Source: an uncultured Synechococcus sp.
Lineage (GTDB): Bacteria > Cyanobacteriota > Cyanobacteriia > Phormidesmidales > Phormidesmidaceae
DNA length: 64,000 nucleotides
Direction: 5' to 3'
Assembly (NCBI GenBank): GCA_937911865.1
Contig: CALDSK010000202.1
Span: forward strand, 38,605 to 102,604
Positions 36,064 through 43,904 of the stretch are shown here, piece after piece. The translations under genes were made by a program, and so were the position numbers. The notes beneath the pieces were generated by a model that worked only from the letters and a program-made list of their open reading frames with translations, was not told the DNA's origin and did no database searches. The number at the start of each line of letters is the position of its first letter. Positions within the stretch are counted from its first letter, which is position 1.

Positions 36064-37128
36064 ATGACCAAAGCGATTGATTTAGCCGCCCCAGAAAAGC
36101 AGGGCCCAGAAGAGCAGAACCTACAAGAGCAGGCCATTGAGGAAAGCACTTCGAAGCTGCTTGCCGACGACGCCACTCGGCTGGGAGGCTATGCTTACCA
36201 AATTATTCGACAGCAATCGAAAGCTGTGTTCAAATTGCGATCGCAAGTCATAGCCGATACCGATATTGAGAACCTGCACCAGATGCGCATTGGCACCCGG
36301 CGTCTTCGCGCTGCGCTGCTGCTCTTTTCAGATGTCCTTGAGCCCGATCAAGCTAGCGACAGCAAAGGCATTACGGACCTATCAAAACCGGTTAAGCAGC
36401 TAACCAAAGCGTTGGGTAAGGTACGCGACATTGACGTCATGCAAGCCTGGCTAGGAGATCAACAAGCTATCTCGGGCCTTAGAAAAAAAGAGAAAAAAAC
36501 GATTGAATCGCTGCTGAAAAAGCTGAAAAAGCGACGTAAAAAGCAGTTTTCTAAGATGGAAGACACACTGACCAGCCGTGACTACAAGCAGCTCGCCAAA
36601 AAATGCAAGAAATGGCTCAAACAGCCCAGCTTTGGCAGCGCCGCGCAGCAGCCGGCCACCACAGGTGCAGTTCGCAAAATTGTCGAACCGCTCACCGCAC
36701 TATTGCAGCATCCCGGCTGGGGAATTGCTACTCGCAAGCAGGGTAAAGCACGAGTCCCTACAAAATCCATTACCCTAGATCAGCTCAACCAACAGCTGGA
36801 GACAGACGGCGAGCTGCTGCACGACTTGCGCAAGCAAATTAAGCAAACCCGTTATCAAACCGAATTTTTCCGCGGCCTCTATGGCATTACCTATGCCGCG
36901 CAGATCAGAGAATTTCGTAAGCTGCAAAAAGTGCTGGGACAGGTACAAGATCAGCTGGTGATTTCGGAGTTTTTGACCGATGAGATCGGTAAAGACTGGA
37001 CCGAAAAGCTACCGACTATCTATCAGGCTTTTCAAGATTCACGACTGGCGCTCTGGCAGCAGTGGCAGCCTTTGCAGGCAAAGTATCTGAAGCTAGCAGC
37101 AACCTTGCCAGAGCAGATAGCCGCCTAA
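36064..37128 (+). CDS. CHAD domain protein
   Basis: The protein has 354 aa. It carries the alpha-helical CHAD fold with conserved histidine/arginine/lysine motifs: NLHQMRIGTRRLRAALLLF near residue 75, GKVRDIDVMQAWL, then a lysine-rich stretch (KKEKKTIESLLKKLKKRRKK) and a second half with LLHDLRKQIKQTRYQTEFF and LGQVQDQLVISEFL. CHAD proteins bind inorganic polyphosphate and often associate with polyphosphate granules. There is no catalytic CYTH partner domain. The gene stands alone between divergent SulP and convergent MFS genes, after a gap of about 270 bp. Confidence 0.9.
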   Translation: MTKAIDLAAPEKQGPEEQNLQEQAIEESTSKLLADDATRLGGYAYQIIRQQSKAVFKLRSQVIADTDIENLHQMRIGTRRLRAALLLFSDVLEPDQASDSKGITDLSKPVKQLTKALGKVRDIDVMQAWLGDQQAISGLRKKEKKTIESLLKKLKKRRKKQFSKMEDTLTSRDYKQLAKKCKKWLKQPSFGSAAQQPATTGAVRKIVEPLTALLQHPGWGIATRKQGKARVPTKSITLDQLNQQLETDGELLHDLRKQIKQTRYQTEFFRGLYGITYAAQIREFRKLQKVLGQVQDQLVISEFLTDEIGKDWTEKLPTIYQAFQDSRLALWQQWQPLQAKYLKLAATLPEQIAA

Positions 37129-37143
37129 CGTATCGGTAGCGCT

Positions 37144-37178
37144 GCGGCCCTCTCCCTAAATGCGACCCTCTCCCTAAA
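37144..37178. repeat. 17-bp direct repeat, two copies (period 18)
   Basis: GCGGCCCTCTCCCTAAA and GCGACCCTCTCCCTAAA stand head to tail between the convergent CHAD and MFS genes. Confidence 0.8.
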
Positions 37179-37185
37179 ACAGTGC

Positions 37186-38523
37186 CTACGGTTTGGCGTC
37201 TGGTTCTGGCTGTTTCAGCGTGATGGCAAATCCTGCGATCGCAACTGTTGTCGCCCCGGCCACCCAAAACGGCATCGCATAGCCATAGGCCGTCACCAAA
37301 AGCCCCGAAACCGCTGGGCCAATCGCATTAGAAATACTCAGGTAAGATGCATTGAGCCCTAGCACCTCACCCTGCTCATTTTGATCGCTGCGGGTCGATA
37401 GAATCGAGTCGATTAGCGGCATAGGAAAGGCGTTAACTAGCCCAAAAAAGCCTAATAGAACTGAAAAGGCCACAATATCCGGTAGAGCAGGCATCAGTAA
37501 AAAGAGTACTCCCCTGGCAACCAGCGCCCCCACCAGTACGTTCACAATGCTGAACCGCTTGCGCAACGGCTCAAGACAAAAGACCTGAGAGACAAACGCC
37601 AGAATACCGAAGGCGACTAAGGCAATCGCCAAGTTCTTGGCATCTTGGCCTAGCACATTAATAAAGAACGGCTGAAACGCAAAGGTAAAAATCGTAAAGG
37701 TGAAGCCGTTGAGAAACGTCATCAGTAAAATACGGCCCACCACCGGACGCCGGAGCGCCGTGAATAAGCTGGCGAAGTTAAGCTTTTTAGACGGCTTCTG
37801 GTTTGGTTGTTTGCGGTCTGCTTGATTGTTCTCTGACCGCTTGCTTTTAGTAGAAGCCTGTTCATAGGCGAGGCTGCCAGCTACCGGCTCTGCTTCCTGC
37901 GGCTGCGTTTCAGTGAGGAAAAAGAAGCAAAGAACGGCAGCAATAAGTGCGATCGCAGCAGACACCAGAAAACTCATACCCAGCGAAGACACGCGCCATC
38001 CCCCAATGCGAATCGGCGGAATGATTTGTGCAACATAGCTCAGCGGCGGGCCAGCGACAAAGCCCAGGCGAAACAGACCGCTATAAATGCCAAATGCCTG
38101 CGTTCTCTGCTCAGGCGACGTAATATCGCTAACAGCAGCTTGAGCAATAGAGTTATTGCCCCCGGTAACGCCATCAAAAATGCGAGCCGCAAACAGAAGC
38201 CACGGTACACCCGCAACAGCTGCCACCAGATTAGAGACCACCGTACCCAGTAGACTGATCACTAACAGGGGCCTACGTCCCCACCGGTCAGACAGCTGAC
38301 CTAAAACAGGCGTGCCAAAAAACTGAGACAGCGAGTAGGCCGTCGTGAGTAAGCTAGCTTCAAAGTCAGTTAAGCCAAACTGCATCGCGTAGGGATACAG
38401 TGTTGGAATAATAATCGTAAAACTGACCGAATTAATAAATGCAATCGAGGCCACAATCCAAAACTGGAAAGGTAGCCGGGAAGCCCCCTTAGAAGAAGAC
38501 GTATCAGGGGACTTATTGGTCAT
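37186..38523 (-). CDS. MFS transporter, drug/tetracycline exporter-like
   Basis: The protein has 445 aa with about 12 hydrophobic segments. It has the classic MFS loop 2-3 signature LGQLSDRWGRRPLL, RIFDGVTGGNNSIAQAAVSDI in helix 4 and GPPLSYVAQII in helix 5, the arrangement typical of TetA-like H+ antiporters. A polar 40-residue central loop (KSKRSENNQADRKQPNQKPS) joins the two halves. It is probably an inner-membrane efflux pump of unknown substrate. It stands alone, convergent with the CHAD gene and about 95 bp from the tRNA-Val gene. Confidence 0.85.
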   Translation of the reverse strand: MTNKSPDTSSSKGASRLPFQFWIVASIAFINSVSFTIIIPTLYPYAMQFGLTDFEASLLTTAYSLSQFFGTPVLGQLSDRWGRRPLLVISLLGTVVSNLVAAVAGVPWLLFAARIFDGVTGGNNSIAQAAVSDITSPEQRTQAFGIYSGLFRLGFVAGPPLSYVAQIIPPIRIGGWRVSSLGMSFLVSAAIALIAAVLCFFFLTETQPQEAEPVAGSLAYEQASTKSKRSENNQADRKQPNQKPSKKLNFASLFTALRRPVVGRILLMTFLNGFTFTIFTFAFQPFFINVLGQDAKNLAIALVAFGILAFVSQVFCLEPLRKRFSIVNVLVGALVARGVLFLLMPALPDIVAFSVLLGFFGLVNAFPMPLIDSILSTRSDQNEQGEVLGLNASYLSISNAIGPAVSGLLVTAYGYAMPFWVAGATTVAIAGFAITLKQPEPDAKP

Positions 38524-38617
38524 TAATAGCTATAACGATGAAGTACGAATAATGAGCAATGCATCAAAGAAAGCTCTCACTTCACCGTTCATACTTCTGA
38601 CTTCATACCTTAAAAAA

Positions 38618-38690
38618 TGGGCGATACAGGACTCGAACCTGTGACATCCTCCTTGTAAGGGAGGCGCTCTACCAACTGAGCTAATCGCCC
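38618..38690 (-). tRNA. tRNA-Val (UAC anticodon)
   Basis: The minus strand folds as a 73-nt cloverleaf. The acceptor pairs GGGCGAT with ATCGCCC and carries discriminator A. The D arm is AGCTCAGTTGGTAGAGC. The anticodon stem CCTCC/GGAGG has loop CTTACAA (anticodon TAC). The T arm contains GTTCGAGTC. CCA is not encoded. Confidence 0.97.
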
Positions 38691-38956
38691 GAACGGATGC
38701 GCTCTTGCGCCCGGAATAAGATAATAACAGAAGATGTTACAGGTTGAACACTGATTCCCCGCCGCGCTTCTGTAGCGCTCGTCTCTGAGGAAACATACCG
38801 AAAAACATACCCATGCACAAGTAAGCAAGACAGCGCTAGTCAACGGTTTATCCGTGTGTATTAGTGCGTATGCGTATTAGTGCGTGTTAGGTAGTTTCTC
38901 GGTCGTCATCAATTCATTTGTATTACTGTATAGGGTATCGCATCTTTAAGCTGCCT

Positions 38957-39523
38957 ATGCCATCAGGCCGAATTCACGACCGCATTACCTACTGCTGCCT
39001 ACCTTTTGTTGTCGCGCCCGCTATTTTAATTACCCGTAGCCCAACGCTTACAGCTGTCACCAGCCTTTCTTTCTTAGTGGGCGGGCTAATGCTAGGCCCA
39101 GATCTAGACATTCACTCCGTCCAATACACCCGATGGGGTCCGCTGCGCTGGATTTGGCTACCGTATCAAATCGCGATTAAGCATCGGTCTAGACTCTCTC
39201 ACGGCCCTGTCATCGGCACGTTATTGCGAGTTATTTACTTAGCCGTTTGGCTGGCACTCTTCACCTTTATTGGCATTCAGCTACTCAATTTACTGTGGGA
39301 TGCACAGCTTTCCTGGAGCACGCTAAGAGATCCCTTCCGTGCTGTCTTTAGAAGGTATGCAGCGGAATGGGTAGCAATTTTAATCGGGTTAGAAATCGGT
39401 GCGGCTAGCCACTTTATTAGCGATGAGCTAGGCAGTCATCTGGTCAGCCGAAAAAGAGGACGAAAGAAAGGGGCCAAACGGAGTGCCGACAGAAACCGTA
39501 AAAAACGAAGACGTAAGCGGTAA
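38957..39523 (+). CDS. DUF2227 family membrane protein
   Basis: The protein has 188 aa from the ATG at 38957; the frame is open upstream to a TTG at 38918 but lacks support there. It matches DUF2227, described as putative metal-binding: GRIHDRITYCC near the N-terminus, GGLMLGPDLDIHS, RWGPLRWIWLPYQ, KHRSRLSHGP and SHFISDELGSH, with conserved His and Asp residues that could bind a metal. Two or three hydrophobic segments indicate a membrane location. The C-terminus is very basic (KRGRKKGAKRSADRNRKKRR). A clear terminator follows. Confidence 0.8.
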   Translation: MPSGRIHDRITYCCLPFVVAPAILITRSPTLTAVTSLSFLVGGLMLGPDLDIHSVQYTRWGPLRWIWLPYQIAIKHRSRLSHGPVIGTLLRVIYLAVWLALFTFIGIQLLNLLWDAQLSWSTLRDPFRAVFRRYAAEWVAILIGLEIGAASHFISDELGSHLVSRKRGRKKGAKRSADRNRKKRRRKR

Positions 39524-39609
39524 AGAGGCCAGATATAGACCAATAGAGGCTAAATCTGACAGCAGACCCACAAAAAAATGACAGAAAAGTAATAAATCTT
39601 CAAAACCCC

Positions 39610-39644
39610 AACCGCTAATGGCTATAGGCCTTTGGCGGTTTTTT
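39610..39644 (+). terminator. rho-independent terminator
   Basis: The stem AACCGC.AATGGC with GGCC.TTGGCGGTT has about 13 pairs, one mismatch and a TATA-containing loop. It is followed by a run of six T. It lies 87 bp after the DUF2227 stop codon. Confidence 0.85.
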
Positions 39645-39650
39645 CGCGTC

Positions 39651-39679
39651 TTGACAGACCTCAATTGTAAAGATTAGGT
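39651..39679 (+). promoter_or_regulatory. predicted promoter of first ADPCA-repeat lipoprotein
   Basis: TTGACA (39651-39656) is followed after 17 bp by TTAGGT (39674-39679). The block CAATTGTAAAGATTAGGTT is almost the same as the one at 40308-40326 before the paralogous gene, which supports a conserved control element. The start codon is about 150 bp downstream. Confidence 0.6.
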
Positions 39680-39828
39680 TGTGCTCGGTAGCGACTGGCG
39701 TTTTTGTCTGCTATCTGGACTTGTGCTCGCAGTTTTGCAGCGAGCGTATGGTCCCAGGATCTGTAGTCAAAGCGGATATCGCTTGTAGCTTTATTTCCTT
39801 ACTCAACCCCAATGCCCTGAGGATACCT

Positions 39829-40200
39829 ATGAAAATTAATTACTTTGCAGCGCTAGCAGCAGCTTCTGTACTGGGCCTGACAACGCTAGCTAGCTGTGGT
39901 GCTAACCCTGACGCGTCTGTTCCTGAATCAGTTGATGAAGCAACTGAGGCGGTTGAAGGCGCGGCCGATGCAACTGGCGAAGCCGTCGAGGATGCCACCA
40001 CTACTGCGGGTGAAGCCATTGACGATGCCACCACTACTGCAGGTGAAGCCATCGACGACGCAGCCACTAAAGCAGACGAAGCTATTGATGGTGCCGCAGC
40101 TGAAGCAGGCGAAGCTATTGATGGTGCTGTCAAAGAAGCGAAGGAAGACCCTTACGCAGCCGACCCTTGTGCGGCTGACCCTTGCGCCGCTGCTGAATAG
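39829..40200 (+). CDS. lipoprotein with EAIDDA-type helical repeats and ADPCA tail
   Basis: The protein has 123 aa from the ATG at 39829, preceded by a GAGGA ribosome site; a longer open frame upstream is unlikely. It has a lipoprotein signal peptide with lipobox LASC (Cys23). The mature part is a run of imperfect 11-residue repeats rich in Glu, Ala and Asp (TTTAGEAIDDA, AATKADEAIDG), likely an extended amphipathic helix. The C-terminus carries DPYAA and two DPCAA units. It is paralogous to the next gene, with the same signal peptide layout and the same tail. Expected location is the periplasmic face of a membrane. Function unknown; the cysteines could bind metal or cross-link. Confidence 0.82.
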   Translation: MKINYFAALAAASVLGLTTLASCGANPDASVPESVDEATEAVEGAADATGEAVEDATTTAGEAIDDATTTAGEAIDDAATKADEAIDGAAAEAGEAIDGAVKEAKEDPYAADPCAADPCAAAE

Positions 40201-40296
40201 GCAACAGAACCGTCCCTAAGAAAAATGACAGAAGAGTAATAAAGCTTACAGGCCTTACTTATAAAAGCCTCAGCGCTTTCTCACTTTTTTCTCTAG

Positions 40297-40325
40297 TTGA
40301 CAGGTCACAATTGTAACGATTAAGT
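40297..40325 (+). promoter_or_regulatory. predicted promoter of second ADPCA-repeat lipoprotein
   Basis: TTGACA (40297-40302), a 17-bp spacer and TTAAGT (40320-40325). The segment CAATTGTAACGATTAAGTT matches the promoter block of the upstream paralogue. A second matching block (AAAATGACAGAAGAGTAATAAA) lies about 70 bp further upstream in both cases. Confidence 0.6.
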
Positions 40326-40453
40326 TAAGCACTTAATCAAAACCTTTGTTATCGCATCTTTGTTGTTTTTACTTTGTTGCTTCAACACTGTTGGCTCAAC
40401 GCGATTAATTCAACAGTGTGATAACGCTCTCTTTAACTACCAAGGAGTTCGAA

Positions 40454-40666
40454 ATGAAAGTTAAATACATGGCTGCTCTAGCTGCTTCTGCAGTGTTTGG
40501 CATGACTGCGCTCACTAGCTGTGGTGAGCCCGCTGCTGATGTTGAAGCAGATACTGTTGAAGTTGAAGTTGATGATCCTGCGGCTGATCCTTGCGCTGCT
40601 GACCCTTGCGCGGCCGATCCTTGTGCGGCTGACCCTTGCGCCGCTGACCCTTGCGCCGCTGAATAA
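40454..40666 (+). CDS. small lipoprotein with five ADPCA pentapeptide repeats
   Basis: The protein has 70 aa from the ATG at 40454, which has a clean AAGGAG 6 bp upstream. The signal peptide ends in lipobox LTSC (Cys23), giving a mature peptide of 48 residues. After an acidic linker (VEADTVEVEVDDPA) come five perfect ADPCA repeats, then AE and the stop. The mature chain therefore has one acylated Cys and five evenly spaced Cys. At DNA level the repeats are 15-bp units with third-position differences, so they are kept by selection or have aged. A metal-binding or disulfide role is inferred only. Confidence 0.85.
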   Translation: MKVKYMAALAASAVFGMTALTSCGEPAADVEADTVEVEVDDPAADPCAADPCAADPCAADPCAADPCAAE

Positions 40667-40800
40667 TTCAAGCTTCAGATAGTTGTTGGACAAAGTGCTT
40701 GAGTTTTTTCCAGCACTGAGGTTTTTCAACAATTTGTCTATAAACCGTTGACACGCTATGCGCACAGCGCTGTGTCATTCAATAACTTGCATTAAAAGAG

Positions 40801-40827
40801 ATCCCTAGCCTAGCTAGGGATTTTTTG
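40801..40827 (+). terminator. rho-independent terminator
   Basis: A perfect 9-bp stem, ATCCCTAGC-CTA-GCTAGGGAT, is followed by six T. It ends transcription about 135 bp after the ADPCA lipoprotein and just before the dehydrogenase gene. Confidence 0.9.
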
Positions 40828-40925
40828 TTGGTATGTTTTCTGAGATTAATCCCCGCGTATCAGAGAATAAGAACGTTATTTCTTTTCGGCAAACACAGGA
40901 CGGCAAACACAGGATGGCAAGCAGT

Positions 40926-41804
40926 ATGAACGTTGCATTTATTGGACTGGGCACGATGGGCGCACCTATGGTGCTCAACCTGTTAAAGGCAGGTCATGCC
41001 GTGACAGTATTTAACCGCACCGTAGCGAAAACTCAGGCAGCTGTAGCAGCTGGGGCAACAGCTGCCGAATCGCCAGCAGTCGCGGCGAACGCAGCCGGCA
41101 TCATCATCACCTGCGTCAGCGACAGTCCCGATGTAAAAGCCGTCGTACTCAGCGAAGACGGCATAATCAACGGCGCACGGCCCGGGTCTCTTTTAATCGA
41201 CATGTCTACGATTAGCCCAGGCGTAACGCGCAGCCTTGCCGAACAGCTCGCCGAAAAAGACATTGCGATGATCGATGCGCCTGTATCTGGTGGATCAGAG
41301 GGAGCACAAAAAGGAACGCTCTCTATTATGATTGGCGGCGCAGAAGCTGATGTGGAAAGGGCCAGACCGGTTTTGGGTGCAATGGGCTCAACGATCACCC
41401 ACGTAGGTCCCATCGGTGCAGGGCAAACCACTAAAGCCATCAATCAAATTATTGTCGCGGGCACCTACTGGTCTGTTGCCGAAGGTATGGCACTTGGGCT
41501 TAAAGCTGGTTTGGATATGGAAAAAGTGGTGCAGGCTGTTGGCAATGGAGCCGCCGGGTCTTGGGGCTTGACCAACCGCTCTAGCAATATGATCAAGAAC
41601 GAGTATCCACTTGGGTTCCGGGTGAACCTCCATCAGAAGGACTTAGCGATCGCACTCGAAACAGCTCGCGAACTCGGCCTACCGCTACCCATGGCGGCCT
41701 ATGTAGAACAGATAGAAAATGGACTGATTGCCAAGGGATATGGAGATGAGGATATTAGTGCGATCGCCCGCAGCATCAGAGAGATGAGCGGCCTTGAGCA
41801 ATAG
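40926..41804 (+). CDS. NAD(P)-dependent beta-hydroxyacid dehydrogenase family protein
   Basis: The protein has 292 aa from the ATG at 40926, where the Rossmann strand begins; in-frame ATGs at 40914 and 40833 are alternatives. Features: nucleotide-binding GLGTMGAPM, NRTVAKTQ after the second strand (Asn-Arg suggests NADP preference), the substrate site DAPVSGGSEGAQKGTLSIM, and the catalytic lysine in GAGQTTKAINQI. The length fits 3-hydroxyisobutyrate or tartronate-semialdehyde reductases and the plant/bacterial glyoxylate reductase group. Which of these cannot be decided from sequence alone. It stands alone between a terminator and the convergent SagB-type gene. Confidence 0.85.
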   Translation: MNVAFIGLGTMGAPMVLNLLKAGHAVTVFNRTVAKTQAAVAAGATAAESPAVAANAAGIIITCVSDSPDVKAVVLSEDGIINGARPGSLLIDMSTISPGVTRSLAEQLAEKDIAMIDAPVSGGSEGAQKGTLSIMIGGAEADVERARPVLGAMGSTITHVGPIGAGQTTKAINQIIVAGTYWSVAEGMALGLKAGLDMEKVVQAVGNGAAGSWGLTNRSSNMIKNEYPLGFRVNLHQKDLAIALETARELGLPLPMAAYVEQIENGLIAKGYGDEDISAIARSIREMSGLEQ

Positions 41805-41938
41805 CATCAGCCTCTAGAGCATGGGAGAGACTACCACGCATTCTCTACGAACTCTCTCGCTTCTAGCACTCTAAAAAACAAAACAACAGTTCTTATAGAT
41901 CTAACGACTAGATCCAAAGACAGGTCTCCCTGAGCCTA

Positions 41939-43573
41939 TCAACGCTCCGCCTTCTGCCCAATCGTCGTGATGTACAAAACCGCCTCTTCTGCTGGAATGC
42001 TCAGCAGTTCATTTACCTGATCGTCAAAAAAGCCTGCTATTCCGCTGACGCCAATCTGCCGCCGAGTCGCAGCCAGGTTAAGCCGCTGCCCCAGGTGCCC
42101 GGCGTCCATATGTAAATAGCGATAGGCCCGGTCGCCGTAGCGCGCCACTGCCGCCGCCAGGTTTGAGGTATGAAAAATCACCGCACCCGCGTCCCGGCCT
42201 AGGTCTTGCCCCAAACACAAAAAGTGCAGATCTTTGTGAAACTGATTGAACCGAATCTGGCGTAGCTCTTCAGACTTGGGCGCGTAGTAATAGCAGCCCG
42301 ACTCTAGGCCATCTACGTTAGAAATAGCCACAAACGTTTCAACCAAGCTCAGGTCAAAATAATCAGGCTGCTGGTCAAACGCTTGAGTGACATAGTGCTC
42401 AGAGTGATAGGCAAAGTCGAGCAGCGCAAACAAATCAGCACTGTGCAGGGGCGCTCGGCTATAGCGGCGGGTCGAACGGCGAGTCAGCAGCGCGTCTTCA
42501 AGTTCTGCTAGGTCCTCTCCCCAGGGAATGGGCTGCGTCTTGGTCGAAACCGTAATCCCAAATGGAAACTTGTATTTGTCTCCCGCCGGGTTTTCTGTCG
42601 GTGAATCGGTAATGGGTTCAAGGTCTTTCGAGGTAGCGTCAGCTGTAGCTGCCGCTTCAGACTCTTTTCCTGCGGGTAAAACCACCTCATCCGCATTCTT
42701 TTGCTGCTGCTGCCCAAACCCGGCTTCGGTCGAAATTAGCGTATTTTGATGCAGGTAGTCCAGCAGCTGACCGTCTGGGGTGGCCACGATGTCGGTATGG
42801 ATAGGGCTAGGCAGCGCGCTCCGAGCCGGGGACAGGTTTTGCTCTACCTGAAAAAGATCGGCTAGGGCAAGCAGTGCGATCGCACTTTCTTCTTGACTAT
42901 CTAAATACAGCAGCTGATTAATCTGTTCATCGGCAAACCCACCAATCAAGTGAGGCCGATAGTCACACAGCGTCCCCGCTACCTCCAAATTACCTAGCAA
43001 ATGCCCCGAATCTAGAAATACTCGCCGATAGGCCCGGTCTTGATAGCGCCAGGCCGACCGCTGAAATACCGTCGTAATTACCAGCGCCAGCTGCGTCGTC
43101 TCCAAAGACGGATGCCAGAAGCAGCCTGCTTGCAACGCCTGCCAGGGATGATCGTCCCAAAAGTGCATCAGCGAATGAGTGCGCACCTGATAGTTGTACA
43201 GCCCCGGCGGCAGCAGAGACGTTCCCCGCGATACCAGATAAATCTCAGCCGGATACAGCCCACCTGCCGATGGTGCTGAGCGCAGATATACCGGCTCGCC
43301 AGAGAAGGTCATCACCTTCGCCGTTAGTCCATAGCTATCAATCAGCAGTCGAGACAGCCGCTGCCACCAGCGCCAGGCATCGTCTGCCCCGGTTGGCTCT
43401 TTTTCTAAATACGGCTTGAGGTCAATATCGTGACCAATCTTGTAGTCTTTGTAGGGCAGTGGCTGCTGCGACCAATCAAGCCCGCCCTGCGGCCCTTTGC
43501 TCTTTGCAGCTAAGGTCTCCGGATCGTATTTCGTGCGTTGATGGTAATGCTGAGCAATCGAAACGTCTGCCAT
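41939..43573 (-). CDS. SagB-type double nitroreductase-domain protein
   Basis: The protein has 544 aa from the ATG at 43573 (a TTG two codons upstream is unlikely). It contains two nitroreductase-like FMN folds in tandem. The first (about 90-260) has RSAPSAGGLYPAEIYLVSR, GLYNYQVRTHSL and a DSGHLLGNLEVAG helix. The second (about 345-540) has LLTRRSTRRYSRAPL, GCYYYAPKSEELRQI and MDAGHLGQRLNLAA. Between them is a polar linker. This matches SagB/ThcOx-family dehydrogenases, some of which oxidise azolines in peptide natural products. No precursor peptide or cyclodehydratase gene lies nearby, so a modified-peptide role is not supported here. Confidence 0.82.
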   Translation of the reverse strand: MADVSIAQHYHQRTKYDPETLAAKSKGPQGGLDWSQQPLPYKDYKIGHDIDLKPYLEKEPTGADDAWRWWQRLSRLLIDSYGLTAKVMTFSGEPVYLRSAPSAGGLYPAEIYLVSRGTSLLPPGLYNYQVRTHSLMHFWDDHPWQALQAGCFWHPSLETTQLALVITTVFQRSAWRYQDRAYRRVFLDSGHLLGNLEVAGTLCDYRPHLIGGFADEQINQLLYLDSQEESAIALLALADLFQVEQNLSPARSALPSPIHTDIVATPDGQLLDYLHQNTLISTEAGFGQQQQKNADEVVLPAGKESEAAATADATSKDLEPITDSPTENPAGDKYKFPFGITVSTKTQPIPWGEDLAELEDALLTRRSTRRYSRAPLHSADLFALLDFAYHSEHYVTQAFDQQPDYFDLSLVETFVAISNVDGLESGCYYYAPKSEELRQIRFNQFHKDLHFLCLGQDLGRDAGAVIFHTSNLAAAVARYGDRAYRYLHMDAGHLGQRLNLAATRRQIGVSGIAGFFDDQVNELLSIPAEEAVLYITTIGQKAER

Positions 43574-43904
43574 AGACAAATTTAGAGAGGGGCGATCGCA
43601 AATAAGCGAGGTAGCTTTATCTTCTGTGGTTTTGTTTTTTGGGGTTTTGTTTTTTTGTGGTTTTGTTTTTTGTAGCTTTATCTTTCTATCGTCTTATCTT
43701 CTATACATATTACGCTCACCCGAGTACGCTCACCCGTATTCCCTTTTTACACAACCCCTAGACACCGCTACCGATTTGCCCTTAGATAGGCGTATATTAA
43801 AGAAATGTTAAGAGCCGCTGACACCCCCTCACCAGATTTTCTCTGCCGTCCACTTTCTCTAACATCCTCATTCGACTTTTTGCCAGGCTTACGGAGACCC
43901 CCCT
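43574..43904. other. intergenic region, 331 bp, between divergent genes
   Basis: It holds the divergent start regions of the SagB-type and SulP genes and a T-rich tandem repeat at 43625-43672. No gene is visible; a plus-strand frame through the T-rich part encodes only Phe-rich low-complexity sequence. Confidence 0.5.
43625..43672. repeat. T-rich 15-16 bp tandem repeat, three copies
   Basis: GTGGTTTTGTTTTTT-like units occur about every 16 bp at 43626, 43642 (GGGTTTTG variant) and 43657. Confidence 0.85.

Noticed and set aside
39679..39828. Upstream extension of the first ADPCA lipoprotein
   Set aside because: It would begin at the promoter and place 50 residues before a complete lipoprotein signal peptide; GAGGA precedes the internal ATG.
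40405..40671. Minus-strand ORF with AAQGS repeats
   Set aside because: It is the antisense of the ADPCA repeats, without RBS.
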